Position numbers and translations under genes: made by a program | Shown here: in pieces, positions 23,918-33,072 of the stretch | Layout of the letters: each line of letters opens with the position of its first letter | Numbering within the stretch: the stretch's first letter is position 1 | Assembly (NCBI GenBank): GCA_001513105.1 | Contig: LFSH01000107.1 | Coordinates: 1 to 47,640 of the forward strand | From: Clostridiales bacterium DTU070 | GTDB taxonomy: Bacteria; Bacillota; Clostridia; DSM-8532 | Length of the DNA: 47,640 nucleotides | Direction of reading: 5' to 3' | The notes under the pieces: generated by a model | The model's database searches: none | Told to the model about the DNA's origin: nothing | The model's input: only the letters and a program-made list of their open reading frames with translations

Positions 23918-26308
23918 ATGAAAAAAGATACCGCAGGAGAAAGGGAAATTATGATAACCTGCAAAGGAAAAACGGCAAGCCTCAAGGTGCCGGTAAAGGA
24001 AAGAACGCTGACCGGGCTGGAGATCACAAAATACCCGAAAACAACTTATTACACCGGCGAGAGTTTCAGTGCCGACGGGCTTGAAGTGTCAAAAGTGTAC
24101 GACAACGGCGACAGGGAAATACTTAAAGACTACGCGGTCGATACGTCTTCATTCAATAGCGGCGTTCCGGGCGTATACGATCTGAAAATCTCGGCCGATG
24201 GTTTCGAGCCTGTTATCCTTAAGGTAACTGTAAGGGAGCGGGCTGAATATGAATGGAAAGCCACGCGTTTCGGCCAGTCCACGTCGGAATCCAGGAACTA
24301 CATTAATTTCCTTGACGACGGAACGGTTGAAATTGTTGCCCTTGAAGGCGGAGGAAAGGTTGCAGCCGACCACGACGGCATCACGTTCTACTACACCGAA
24401 ATTGACGCGGAAAAGGACAATTTCGTTCTTTCTGCAAATATAAAGGTCAGGGAATACGCAAAGAACCCGCACGACGGCCAGGAATCCTTCGGCATCATGG
24501 CCCGCGACGCAATAGGCACTTTCGGCGATTCCAGGTTGCTTGCATCGAACATTGCGGCAATAGGCGGATTCAGCGGCGGAACAAGGAGTCCGAACGGTAC
24601 GCAGCTTTTCATCCGCACAGGAGTAAGCTCGCCGGACGGTGCAGGAAGCCGGGGCATCAAGCGAATAATGATCAGGGAAGAAAAACCCGGGCTAAAGAAT
24701 ACCTATCCCGAAGCAGAATACAGGCTTACGCTTGCAAAGACCAACAGCGGCTTTACCGGCAGGCTGAATGACGGCGAGGAAGTAATCTTCTTCGAACCCG
24801 ACATCCTGAACATACAGGATTCAAAAATCTATGTGGGCTTTTACGCTGCACGCCTTGCAGCAATCGAGGTAAGCGACATAGAATTTACGGTAACAAGTGC
24901 AGAAACAGACGCACCGCGGGTTATTCCTCCCGAAGAACCCGTTACCCCGGCAATCGAAATCCTTTCCCTTGACAAAACCCCGAAGGAGGAATACAAAGTC
25001 CTTGTAAAATCAAATGTAAACGGTATTTTAACGGTTAAACAGGGGGGCAAGGTTCTGATAAAGAATGCGGAAGTAAAATCCGGCGAAACATTTTCAGTTG
25101 ATACAAAACTTCAGAAAAACAGCGATAACCCGTTTACATTGATCTTCCTGCCCGACGATACGCAGAATCTGTCGTCGTACGACAAGATAATCCGGAACTT
25201 CACCGTTGCAATGAGAACATACAGGGAAGACGGAAATATTTACGTGTCCCCGGAAGGAACACCCGACGGCGACGGAACAAGGACAAATCCTCTCGACCTC
25301 GACACGGCTGCGGCCTTTGCCAGGGAAGGGCAGAAGATAATTCTTCTCGGCGGTGTGTATAAGAGGGATTCTGCCCTCGTAATACCGAAATACAACGACG
25401 GAACCTCTGAGAACAGAAAATACATGATTGCAGCACCCTATACAAGACCGGTCATAGATTTCGGCAAAAAATCCGATGGCGTAATTCTGAGCGGCAATTA
25501 CTGGCACATTGAAGGCATTGACTTTGCAAGGTCGGCTCCGAACTGCAAGGGTTTTACCATCGGTGGAAACCACAACACTATCGTCAACTGCCGTTTTTAC
25601 GAGCATGGAGACACCGGGCTACAGATTAGCCGGACCGATTCATCCGCAGATAAATCCGAATGGCCGTCATACAACAGGATTATCAACTGTGAATCCTTCG
25701 ACAACCGCGACCCGTCCGAAAACAATGCCGACGGCTTTGCGGCAAAAATCACTTCCGGCGTCGGCAATGAATTCATTGGCTGCATTTCCCATCATAATAT
25801 TGACGACGGCTGGGATCTCTATACAAAGGCCGGTACCGGCGAAATCGGCGCTGTTGTTATAGACAGCTGCATAGCTTACGAAAACGGGACCCTTACTAAC
25901 GGTAAAGTCGGCAGAGGCGACAAGAACGGGTTCAAGCTCGGCGGGGAAGGCATCGCCGTACCGCATGTTATAAGAAACAGCATAGCTTTTAACAACGGTG
26001 CCGTAGGTTTCATCAGCAACAGCAACCCGAGCGTCATGGCAAAAAACAATATCGCATACAACAACGCAGGAGGAAACCTGGATTTTACCGCTTTCAGCGG
26101 AATTGAAACAAACTTCGTCCTTGACGGGTTTATTTCATTCAATACCGTGGGTGCGCCGAAAGACGTTATAACCGGTGATTTGGCCTCTGACGCAAACTAC
26201 CTGTTCGACGGCAAAAAGTCTGTAAACAAATCGGGTAACGAGCTGTCAGAAGACGCCTTTGCAGAAGCTCTTCTGAAACTTATCACGGTAATAAAGGCCG
26301 TAAAATAG
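23918..26308 (+). CDS. Family PL9 pectate lyase, no export signal
   Basis: A 796-residue protein. Residues about 30-110 are a bacterial Ig-like domain (LTGLEITKYPKTTYYTGESF, then VPGVYDLKISADG). A beta-rich region follows (about 115-330), then a second linker domain, and from about residue 420 a right-handed beta-helix. The helix shows the PL9 hallmark series: NADGFAAKITSGVGNEFIGC, HHNIDDGWDLYTK, NGFKLGGEGIAVPHVIRN and NNIAYNNAGGNLDF. PL9 enzymes cleave polygalacturonate by beta-elimination with calcium. The chain begins inside what looks like the last strands of an earlier Ig-like repeat (TCKGKTASLKVPVKER), with no signal peptide and only a poor ribosome site. The gene may have lost its 5' end. 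Confidence 0.88.
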   Translation: MKKDTAGEREIMITCKGKTASLKVPVKERTLTGLEITKYPKTTYYTGESFSADGLEVSKVYDNGDREILKDYAVDTSSFNSGVPGVYDLKISADGFEPVILKVTVRERAEYEWKATRFGQSTSESRNYINFLDDGTVEIVALEGGGKVAADHDGITFYYTEIDAEKDNFVLSANIKVREYAKNPHDGQESFGIMARDAIGTFGDSRLLASNIAAIGGFSGGTRSPNGTQLFIRTGVSSPDGAGSRGIKRIMIREEKPGLKNTYPEAEYRLTLAKTNSGFTGRLNDGEEVIFFEPDILNIQDSKIYVGFYAARLAAIEVSDIEFTVTSAETDAPRVIPPEEPVTPAIEILSLDKTPKEEYKVLVKSNVNGILTVKQGGKVLIKNAEVKSGETFSVDTKLQKNSDNPFTLIFLPDDTQNLSSYDKIIRNFTVAMRTYREDGNIYVSPEGTPDGDGTRTNPLDLDTAAAFAREGQKIILLGGVYKRDSALVIPKYNDGTSENRKYMIAAPYTRPVIDFGKKSDGVILSGNYWHIEGIDFARSAPNCKGFTIGGNHNTIVNCRFYEHGDTGLQISRTDSSADKSEWPSYNRIINCESFDNRDPSENNADGFAAKITSGVGNEFIGCISHHNIDDGWDLYTKAGTGEIGAVVIDSCIAYENGTLTNGKVGRGDKNGFKLGGEGIAVPHVIRNSIAFNNGAVGFISNSNPSVMAKNNIAYNNAGGNLDFTAFSGIETNFVLDGFISFNTVGAPKDVITGDLASDANYLFDGKKSVNKSGNELSEDAFAEALLKLITVIKAVK

Positions 26309-26352
26309 ATATAAAAACAGCAAACATACGGCGGACGCAGATTCAGCAGGCT

Positions 26353-26381
26353 GCCCCGGGCTCTTTCCCGGGGCGTTTTTT
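26353..26381 (+). terminator. Terminator after the pectate lyase gene
   Basis: GCCCCGGG pairs with CCCGGGGC around a CTCTTT loop, followed by GTTTTTT. This is a strong intrinsic terminator. Confidence 0.95.
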
Positions 26382-26465
26382 ATAATTTTAATTTACATAA
26401 CAGTGTCCAAATTTGCTTTTTAATCATAGTATATAGTACAAGTTCCGAATAAGGTGGTGATGAAT

Positions 26466-26885
26466 ATGCCGGATGAAAGATACCAGGCACAGCTTCCGAT
26501 AGACAGATTTTTCAGGCAGCAGATAATACCGGGCAGACCCCCGGGGAGATTTGGTCCGATTTTCAGCCCACCCGGCAGACAGGACGTTCCCCCATTTGGA
26601 CCTCCGGCAGGTGCACCCGGGCAACAGGGACCTCCGCAGGGACCCCCGCCCTCATTTGTTCCTTCAAGGAGGGATGCTGGCATATCCACCCGCGCTGTAG
26701 ATCCCGGCTCAATCCGGCCATGCTTATTCCGTTTTGTATACCTTTGGCTTGAAAACGGCAGACAGTTCTGGGCATGGCTCGTATTTGCAGGGCCACGCTC
26801 GGTGGCGGGATGGCGCTGGACTGGATTCAACTGGGTATACTTCGGAACTGATCTGGAGAATATCAGCAGTTTCGTTTGTTTTTAG
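26466..26885 (+). CDS. Proline/glycine-rich protein, probable spore or surface protein
   Basis: A 139-residue protein with two parts. Residues about 20-75 are rich in P, G and Q (PPFGPPAGAPGQQGPPQGPP). The C-terminal 50 residues (CLFRFVYLWLENGRQFWAWL, then GWRWTGFNWVYFGTDL) are aromatic and look like a short beta-sheet domain. Similar proline-rich heads with aromatic tails occur in small clostridial proteins that are often linked to spores; this is pattern memory and not proof. The start is the ATG at 26466, with AAGGTGG about 8 bases upstream; two earlier in-frame starts overlap that site. Confidence 0.6.
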   Translation: MPDERYQAQLPIDRFFRQQIIPGRPPGRFGPIFSPPGRQDVPPFGPPAGAPGQQGPPQGPPPSFVPSRRDAGISTRAVDPGSIRPCLFRFVYLWLENGRQFWAWLVFAGPRSVAGWRWTGFNWVYFGTDLENISSFVCF

Positions 26886-26912
26886 CCCGAATACCTCCAG
26901 AATAATCATTGG

Positions 26913-26943
26913 CAATGGCTCTGATCCCATATCAGGGCCATTG
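26913..26943. terminator. Stem-loop between convergent genes
   Basis: CAATGGC pairs with GCCATTG, and inside it CTGAT with ATCAG. It lies between the proline-rich protein gene and the membrane protein gene that ends at 26948, and is followed on the plus strand by TTCTTTA. Confidence 0.65.
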
Positions 26944-26947
26944 TTCT

Positions 26948-28231
26948 TTACAAATACCTGTCTTTCAGCACGCCCACCGTTTCATCATCCACAGGCTTTC
27001 TGCCGTACCGTACACCGTTATATACATTTTCAAGAAGTGAATGATCCTCTCCGGCTTCCCTGTCAATTCTCCGGGCCTTGTCAGCAACCTCCGACGGAGT
27101 ATCCGACAGCATGAATCTCATGCCTTTTCTTATATAATCCAGGACAAACCTTGTATAAATAAACCTTACCCTGCTTTCGTTGTCCTTCATATCCCGCCAT
27201 CTTGGATAGCGCTTAAACAGCCTTCTGAAAATGGACGGCCTTCTCTGGAACTCGGTTTTCAGCAGCGATTCCTCACGGTCGAAGTATCCCTGTTCGGTTG
27301 AACTCCACTTCTGGAACCTGCCAAAAAGGGAAGACAACAGGTTATACAATGCCTGGTATATTTTTTTATAGTTCCTCACCAGGTACCTGATAATCAAAAA
27401 CAGTACCAGCAGGAGCAAAAGCACGGATATGATGTTCAGTATCAGGGTAATTATGGAGTTCTGTTCCTCTACGGGCGGCAGCGTTTCCATACCCTGGGGG
27501 CCTGTCGTTCCGCCTTCTTCGGACTGGAAAAGCGAACCAAGCAGATCCACTATTTTTTGTATCAACCAGGATAACGATTCAGCTATAAAGTTGACCGCGT
27601 CAAGAAGGGCCTGCCAGAACGACAGGATAATAATGCCCACAAGGGTCATTATAACAATAATCCTGTTGCCCCTGTTGACAGTGCCGGGTATGGTTCTGAG
27701 ACTGCTCTTTTCATGGGTTTCATTTATCAAAAAGCGCCTGTTTGCCAGCGGAACCCCTACTATGCAGTAGAGAATCGAAACCCACATGGCAAGGTTGAAA
27801 AACGGCTTCAGAACATCAATATTGCTTATAAAAAACAGCGATACCAGGTGAATAAAAAGACCGACCGAATACAGGAAAATCCTGTCCGCAACCTCACCCG
27901 TACCCGCCTTTACGCCCCAGGTATAGAAAAACACCGTTCCGACGATAACGGCTATGTATTCCTGGATGTAGCCCGACATGAACAAAACACGGCAGACGAC
28001 TACCACAAGAATTACATAGGCGCCCCCCGCCAGGGCGGCGAGATAATTTCTGAAATTTTTAAGCACCGAGGTGAAGACAAGACCGGCAAGCAGGTGCAAG
28101 GGAAGCATCAGCGGAACAATAACGGCCGAGTTATAAGGCAAAACGGCACCCGCCAGTATTATAACCAGCGGAAAATATATCGAGTATTCCAGTGTGCACC
28201 ATAACCATCTTAACAAGACCTGTTTTTTCAT
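26948..28231 (-). CDS. Membrane protein with DUF4129-like C-terminus
   Basis: A 427-residue membrane protein. The N-terminal 165 residues hold about five or six membrane segments (for example YFPLVIILAGAVL). Another lies near residue 190 and one near 280 (SVLLLLLVLFLIIRYLV). The C-terminal 120 residues are soluble (RFIYTRFVLDYIRKG, then DTPSEVADKA) and match the DUF4129 pattern, usually the third member of MoxR-DUF58 operons, related to transglutaminase-linked proteins. It follows the DUF58 gene after 87 bases on the same strand. The role is probably in envelope or wall metabolism, but this is not established. Confidence 0.7.
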   Translation of the reverse strand: MKKQVLLRWLWCTLEYSIYFPLVIILAGAVLPYNSAVIVPLMLPLHLLAGLVFTSVLKNFRNYLAALAGGAYVILVVVVCRVLFMSGYIQEYIAVIVGTVFFYTWGVKAGTGEVADRIFLYSVGLFIHLVSLFFISNIDVLKPFFNLAMWVSILYCIVGVPLANRRFLINETHEKSSLRTIPGTVNRGNRIIVIMTLVGIIILSFWQALLDAVNFIAESLSWLIQKIVDLLGSLFQSEEGGTTGPQGMETLPPVEEQNSIITLILNIISVLLLLLVLFLIIRYLVRNYKKIYQALYNLLSSLFGRFQKWSSTEQGYFDREESLLKTEFQRRPSIFRRLFKRYPRWRDMKDNESRVRFIYTRFVLDYIRKGMRFMLSDTPSEVADKARRIDREAGEDHSLLENVYNGVRYGRKPVDDETVGVLKDRYL

Positions 28232-28318
28232 AATTACATCCTTTTTGAATATTATCGTTATTTAAAACTTAGTTTACGGAAACGCAACGGAAGACTGCAG
28301 GATAAACCTGCACCCTTT

Positions 28319-29386
28319 CTAAATTTTCAGTATCTCCACCGCATTCCCCTTTGCCCTTAATCTTTTGATCCGTTCCTCTATTTCATCATCGACATAACCG
28401 GTAATAAAAAGATAATCCATATTACCTGAATTCTTTTCAAGCTCCCTGTCAAGCAGCGTATGGAAGGTTACGCTTCTCAGGATGACCAGCCGGGCAAGAC
28501 TTTCCATGATCCTTGTCAGGTGATTCCTTCCCGTTGCGGGCTCTATCCTGATCGGTTCCTTTTCCATGTCCTTCAGAAAACCGTTTGTTGCAAAGCCTGC
28601 TTCAATAATGCTTTTATGAGCATATTCGAAAATCGTCGCCGCAACCGATATGCCGTACTCAACCCTTTCAGGCTCATCGGTTACAGTCCACTGGTTCTGT
28701 TTCGTATCCACGTTCAAAATGATCATAAGCCTGTGCTGCGCAGTAGGATCATACTTGTTCACCTGAAGGGTCCCGTAACGTGCGGTAACTTTCCAGTTTA
28801 TGTTCTTCATAGGATCGGAGATATTGTATTCCCTGATCCCTGCATGAATAAACGGGTCCTCGAGGATCCAGCGCCTTACAACCCTGTCGCCCTGCCAGCT
28901 GTGGGACGGGAAATTCATCTCCGAAAGGGTCAGTACCCTCGGAAAAACATAGAGTTTCGCGTCGGTTGTTTCATCCCTGCTTACGGACATTGTGCCGGTT
29001 ATTGAACGGGCTGTCAGTACTGCCGATTTTATGTGGTAGTAGCCCCTTTTCATGCATTTCACGTTATGGGTACGGATGATCCTCGTATAAGGGAGCATTG
29101 AAAAAACACTGATGTGAAATTCGTCCTGCAGGATGTTCATGTCCTCCTGGAGCCCGAACCGAAGGCCGCTGTCAATCCTCGATTCCACCTTCAGCCACGG
29201 CACGGGCAAAAGTTTCCTGTTGCTGATTGTTTCGATCAAATGAATGGTCTGGCCGTAATTGGCATACAGGGTGTCGAATTCTCGTTCAAAGCTGATTTTT
29301 GAAAGCCCGTATTTCATTATTGCGATTGATTCTGCCATAAGTATGACAATCGCTGCAAGAATCAGCTTGTAAACCCACATGTTCAA
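28319..29386 (-). CDS. DUF58 domain protein
   Basis: A 355-residue protein with one N-terminal membrane segment (KLILAAIVILMAESIAI). The core DUF58 signature is IREYNISDPMKNINWKVTAR, followed by LQVNKYDPT. DUF58 proteins have a vWA-like C-terminal region and are partners of MoxR AAA ATPases. The start codon overlaps the stop of the MoxR gene by four bases (ATGA), showing translational coupling. Confidence 0.88.
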   Translation of the reverse strand: MNMWVYKLILAAIVILMAESIAIMKYGLSKISFEREFDTLYANYGQTIHLIETISNRKLLPVPWLKVESRIDSGLRFGLQEDMNILQDEFHISVFSMLPYTRIIRTHNVKCMKRGYYHIKSAVLTARSITGTMSVSRDETTDAKLYVFPRVLTLSEMNFPSHSWQGDRVVRRWILEDPFIHAGIREYNISDPMKNINWKVTARYGTLQVNKYDPTAQHRLMIILNVDTKQNQWTVTDEPERVEYGISVAATIFEYAHKSIIEAGFATNGFLKDMEKEPIRIEPATGRNHLTRIMESLARLVILRSVTFHTLLDRELEKNSGNMDYLFITGYVDDEIEERIKRLRAKGNAVEILKI

Positions 29387-30360
29387 ACACCTGCCTGCTC
29401 TTCTTTAAGCCTGTCTTCGGAAGGAACAGGTACCCTTTGCAGGATCTGCTCTATGATGGAATGGGATGCAGGCTTACCGCTGTCGGTTCCCGAATGCCTT
29501 GCTATTACCCTGTGCGCCAGTACGGGTATTGCCATTTTCTTTACGTCGTCCGGAGTGACATAATCCCTTCCGTTTATTGCGGCATGGGCCTGGCTTGTCT
29601 TTAACAGTGCCTGGCTCCCGCGCGGGCTTACTCCAAGCAGAACATCATGGTGTTTCCTTGTTGCCTCTACAATCTGGATGATATACGAGTAAATATCCTC
29701 GCTGACATATGTATTTCTGAAAATGTCGTTCACACCTTCAAGGTCTTTCTTTCCTGCAACCGGCGAGATCGAAACAAGCGGGTTTTCATACTGGAATCTC
29801 TTCAGAATATCAATGCCCTCACGGGTTTCAGGATAGCCCATGTACAGTTTCATAAGGAAGCGGTCAAGCTGGGCTTCGGGCAACGGAAACGTCCCCAGCG
29901 TTTCAACCGGGTTCTGTGTTGCTATGACCATAAAAGGCGGGTCAAGGTAATAGGTATTGCCGTCTATTGAAACCTGCCTTTCCTCCATGCATTCCAAAAG
30001 GCTTGACTGTGTTCTCGGCGTTGCCCTGTTGATTTCATCGGCCAGAAGGATATTAGTAAATACCGGCCCTTTTCTGAAAACAAAATCTCCCTTTTTCTGG
30101 TTGTAGAAGTGGATTCCTGTGATGTCCGACGGCAAAAGGTCGGGAGTGAACTGGATCCTGTTAAACTCCAAATCCAGCGATCTGCTGAGGGTTTTCGCAA
30201 GCATTGTCTTTCCCGTACCGGGAACATCCTCGAGTAAAACGTGTCCCGAGCAGATCAGGCAGATAAAAAGATGCTGAATGATTTCGGTTTTCCCTACAAT
30301 CACTTTTTCAATGTTCTCGGCCAGCTTGTCAGCAAGCGCTTTTAATTCCTGATTATTCAT
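29383..30360 (-). CDS. MoxR-family AAA+ ATPase
   Basis: A 325-residue AAA+ ATPase. Walker A is in LEDVPGTGKTMLAKTL (near residue 40), Walker B in LLADEINRATPRTQSSLLE, and the sensor region is VIATQNPVETLGTFPLPEAQ. The C-terminal lid has GVSPRGSQALLK and YVTPDDVK. MoxR proteins act as chaperone-like ATPases on vWA-domain partners. It heads a MoxR-DUF58-DUF4129 set and lies 29 bases after the LoaP-like gene. Confidence 0.94.
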   Translation of the reverse strand: MNNQELKALADKLAENIEKVIVGKTEIIQHLFICLICSGHVLLEDVPGTGKTMLAKTLSRSLDLEFNRIQFTPDLLPSDITGIHFYNQKKGDFVFRKGPVFTNILLADEINRATPRTQSSLLECMEERQVSIDGNTYYLDPPFMVIATQNPVETLGTFPLPEAQLDRFLMKLYMGYPETREGIDILKRFQYENPLVSISPVAGKKDLEGVNDIFRNTYVSEDIYSYIIQIVEATRKHHDVLLGVSPRGSQALLKTSQAHAAINGRDYVTPDDVKKMAIPVLAHRVIARHSGTDSGKPASHSIIEQILQRVPVPSEDRLKEEQAGV

Positions 30361-30389
30361 ATCTTTTACCTTCCTGTTACTTATATTTT

Positions 30390-30908
30390 TTATTTGGCGG
30401 GCTCTATAATGTTCACACCCAGGTCTATGATTCTTTCCTCGCCAAGGAACTCCAGCAGAACACGCGCCCTGCCTTTTCTTTTGTCCACCTTCAGAATTCT
30501 CCCCTGCAGTGATGTCAACGGACCGCTTATAATGGTAATCTTATCGCCTTCCATATAGATGTCGGATTCCCGGATCGTATCTTCGTCGTCAAAAAGATGG
30601 CTGAAAACTTCTATCTCACGTCTCGGAATCTGGACAGGCTCCCTGTCGGTGCAAAGAAGTTTATAAAGCCCGGGAACACGCCACAGCTGCTTATAGTTAT
30701 GCTCGTCAAGAACGCCGTGGATAAAGATGTACCCAGGAAACAGGTTACGTACTCTCCTGTACCATTTCCCGTCTTTTCTTTCCTTTATTATCTTTTTCGG
30801 GATCATTACAGCGGGTTCCCCGCCAAAGCGGTAGTCCAGGCGCTCTTTAACCCTGTTTTCCTCCCCTGTTTTTACAAAGAGTGCATACCATGCTGAACTG
30901 CTGTCCAT
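30390..30908 (-). CDS. loaP: NusG paralog, LoaP-like antiterminator
   Basis: A 172-residue protein with an NGN domain (WYALFVKTGEENRVKERLDY, then VRNLFPGYIFIHG and RVPGLYKLL) and a C-terminal KOW domain (EGDKITIISGPLTSLQGRIL, then KGRARVLLEFLGEER). It is not the housekeeping NusG, which sits with secE and ribosomal genes. The style and the neighbours fit LoaP, a NusG paralog that carries RNA polymerase through terminators in long operons, often for polysaccharides or natural products. It lies 16 bases after mscL. The target operon is not obvious inside the window. Confidence 0.75.
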   Translation of the reverse strand: MDSSSAWYALFVKTGEENRVKERLDYRFGGEPAVMIPKKIIKERKDGKWYRRVRNLFPGYIFIHGVLDEHNYKQLWRVPGLYKLLCTDREPVQIPRREIEVFSHLFDDEDTIRESDIYMEGDKITIISGPLTSLQGRILKVDKRKGRARVLLEFLGEERIIDLGVNIIEPAK

Positions 30909-30924
30909 TCAAACACCCTTTTCC

Positions 30925-31398
30925 TCACTCATCTTTCGGAACAGGCGAAGCATCCTGCTTCCCTTTCAGTAAATCCCTGATTTCGGTTAAAAGCTCTTCC
31001 TCTTTCGAAAGTTTCGGAGCCTCTTCCTTTTTCTCCTCTTCCTTCTTTTCGTCCCCTTTTTTCGCCTCATCCTTAATTATTGCCTCGGCCCTGGTTTTTA
31101 ATGTCGAAATCAGCTTGATAAAAATAAATATTGAAACCGAAATAATCAGAAAGTCTATTATGTTTTGCAGAAACTGGCCATATAAAACTGCAAGCCCGGG
31201 ATCATCCCCCGCTGCCGGCCGTATTACAAGTTTTAAATCCTTAAGATCGATTTTTCCGAGTAAAATTCCCAATACCGGGGTTATTATATCATTCACCAGC
31301 GAAGTTACTATCTTTCCAAACGCAGAACCTATGATTACACCAATTGCCATGTCCAGTACATTGCCTTTCTGCGCAAACTCCTTGAACTCCTTTAACAT
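30925..31398 (-). CDS. mscL: Large-conductance mechanosensitive channel
   Basis: A 157-residue channel that opens under osmotic downshock. The first membrane helix carries the family signature ([20 protein letters not shown], then [14 protein letters not shown]), and the second is [15 protein letters not shown]. The cytoplasmic tail is unusually rich in K and E ([14 protein letters not shown]) and ends in the helical bundle LTEIRDLL. It is slightly longer than the E. coli protein. The start is the ATG at 31396-31398 with AGGGGGGAG about 7 bases upstream. Confidence 0.95.
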   Translation of the reverse strand: MLKEFKEFAQKGNVLDMAIGVIIGSAFGKIVTSLVNDIITPVLGILLGKIDLKDLKLVIRPAAGDDPGLAVLYGQFLQNIIDFLIISVSIFIFIKLISTLKTRAEAIIKDEAKKGDEKKEEEKKEEAPKLSKEEELLTEIRDLLKGKQDASPVPKDE

Positions 31399-31420
31399 AA
31401 AATTCTCCCCCCTTCTTATA

Positions 31421-32731
31421 TTACAGGCTCCAGTACAAATATCCCTTCTCAGCCGCATCCTCGGGCTTATGCATTCCTTTTACGTCTACCAGTACCCGTG
31501 TTCCCACGGAATACTTCTCCCTGAGCATGTCCAGAGTGATTTCCCTGTATTGCTTATGGCAAACTGCCAGTATTACCGCATCCACGTTTTTTACGTCGTC
31601 ATATTCCACAAGGGTAATGCCGTATTCGGCGTACACTTCTTCGCTGTCGGCAGCGCAGTCCGACACGAGAACTTCAATGCCGTATTCACGGAGCTCATGA
31701 ATTATATCCAGGACCTTTGTGTTCCGTGTATCGGGCACATCCTCCTTGAATGTCAGGCCCATAATGTAGACCCTGGCGCCCTTGATCTGTTTATCGGCTT
31801 TTATAAGCTGTTTTACGGTATTTTCGGCCACATATTTGCCCATCATGTCGTTAATCCTTCTCCCGGCAAGTATAATCTCGGGATGATACCCCATCTGCTG
31901 CGCCTTATATGCCAGATAGTAAGGATCCACGCCGATACAGTGTCCTCCTACCAGCCCGGGTGTAAACTTCAGGAAGTTCCATTTTGTTCCGGCGGCAGCC
32001 AAAACGGCCTTCGTGTTTATGTTCATTTTATTGAAAATAAGGGACAGCTCGTTCATAAAGGCAATATTAATATCCCTCTGCGTGTTTTCAATAACTTTCG
32101 CGGCTTCTGCAACCCTGATGCTCTCGGCCTTGTAAATCCCTGCCTCAACAATGATACCGTAAACATTCGCTATCTCCTCAAGAGATTCATCGTCAATTCC
32201 GGCAACAATTTTTAACACTTTTGTAACGGTATGGACCTTGTCACCGGGGTTAATCCTCTCCGGCGAGTATCCCACCTTGAAGTCGGTGCCGGCAGTAAGC
32301 CCCGATTCCCTTTCAAGCACCGGTATGCAGATTTCCTCGGTTACTCCCGGGTAAACCGTTGATTCATATACAACAAAATCACCCTTTTTAAGGTACCTGC
32401 CGATTGAAGTACTTGCGCTGATTAAGGGGTTCAAATCGGGCGTTTTGTCCCCCGCAATGGGTGTGGGTACGGTAACAATGTAGAAAGATGCTTCGCCCAA
32501 AACCCGTTCGTCATATGAAAACCGGACGGTTGTATTCTTCAGGGCATCATTGCCTACTTCGCCCGTAACATCAATTCCCTTCAGGTAATTGATTATTTTC
32601 CGTTTATCGGTATCAAAACCTATAATATTAATTTTCCTTGCAAATTCTGTTGCAAGAGGCATACCGACATATCCGAGACCAACAACAGCCAAAGTCTTTT
32701 TCCTGTCTAAAAGGTCCTTATAAATACCCAT
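31421..32731 (-). CDS. UDP-sugar 6-dehydrogenase (UDP-GlcNAc/ManNAc type)
   Basis: A 436-residue NAD-dependent enzyme that oxidises C6 of a UDP-sugar to the uronate in two steps. The Rossmann motif is VGLGYVG near residues 17-23. The middle domain has [20 protein letters not shown], and the catalytic cysteine is in [17 protein letters not shown]. The C-terminal domain includes [16 protein letters not shown]. The sequence type fits the WecC/TviB/WbpO group, which acts on N-acetylated sugars, more than UDP-glucose dehydrogenase; I cannot fix the substrate. It is the first gene of the mscL-loaP-moxR run and is probably for a surface polysaccharide. Confidence 0.9.
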   Translation of the reverse strand: MGIYKDLLDRKKTLAVVGLGYVGMPLATEFARKINIIGFDTDKRKIINYLKGIDVTGEVGNDALKNTTVRFSYDERVLGEASFYIVTVPTPIAGDKTPDLNPLISASTSIGRYLKKGDFVVYESTVYPGVTEEICIPVLERESGLTAGTDFKVGYSPERINPGDKVHTVTKVLKIVAGIDDESLEEIANVYGIIVEAGIYKAESIRVAEAAKVIENTQRDINIAFMNELSLIFNKMNINTKAVLAAAGTKWNFLKFTPGLVGGHCIGVDPYYLAYKAQQMGYHPEIILAGRRINDMMGKYVAENTVKQLIKADKQIKGARVYIMGLTFKEDVPDTRNTKVLDIIHELREYGIEVLVSDCAADSEEVYAEYGITLVEYDDVKNVDAVILAVCHKQYREITLDMLREKYSVGTRVLVDVKGMHKPEDAAEKGYLYWSL

Positions 32732-32882
32732 AAAAATTACTCCTTTTTGCCTCTTTTATGTTATTGATTATATCGAATTTGCGTATATTTTAAAAGAAGG
32801 TTTTGGGAAGAAGAATTGCTAAATTTGATTTTTTCTTTAGTTTTGGTATTATTTACTTGATAAACAGAGAGGTAAAAGTATC

Positions 32883-33065
32883 ATGAGGAGGAAAAAAACA
32901 GTTTCAATTATTCTGTCTCTTGTTATCGGAGCAGTGGGTGCATTTTTCATTTATAGTTTTTTCAGCGCCGGGAGCAGAGGTGTATTCGAATTCGTACTTG
33001 GCGGCTGCCTGTTGATCCTCGCGGTTTTTAACATGTACCTTACATTGAAATCCCCGAAAAAGTAA
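32883..33065 (+). CDS. Small two-helix membrane protein
   Basis: A 60-residue protein with two membrane segments (TVSIILSLVIGAVGAFFIYS and FVLGGCLLILAVFNMYLTL) between basic ends. GAGAGG lies about 10 bases before the ATG. It is followed at once by the convergent aldo/keto reductase gene. I do not recognise a family. Confidence 0.65.
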   Translation: MRRKKTVSIILSLVIGAVGAFFIYSFFSAGSRGVFEFVLGGCLLILAVFNMYLTLKSPKK

Positions 33066-33072
33066 GCCATAA

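Noticed and set aside
30881-32215. Plus-strand frame of 444 codons
   Set aside because: It is antisense across mscL and the UDP-sugar dehydrogenase, both of which have catalytic or family motifs on the minus strand.
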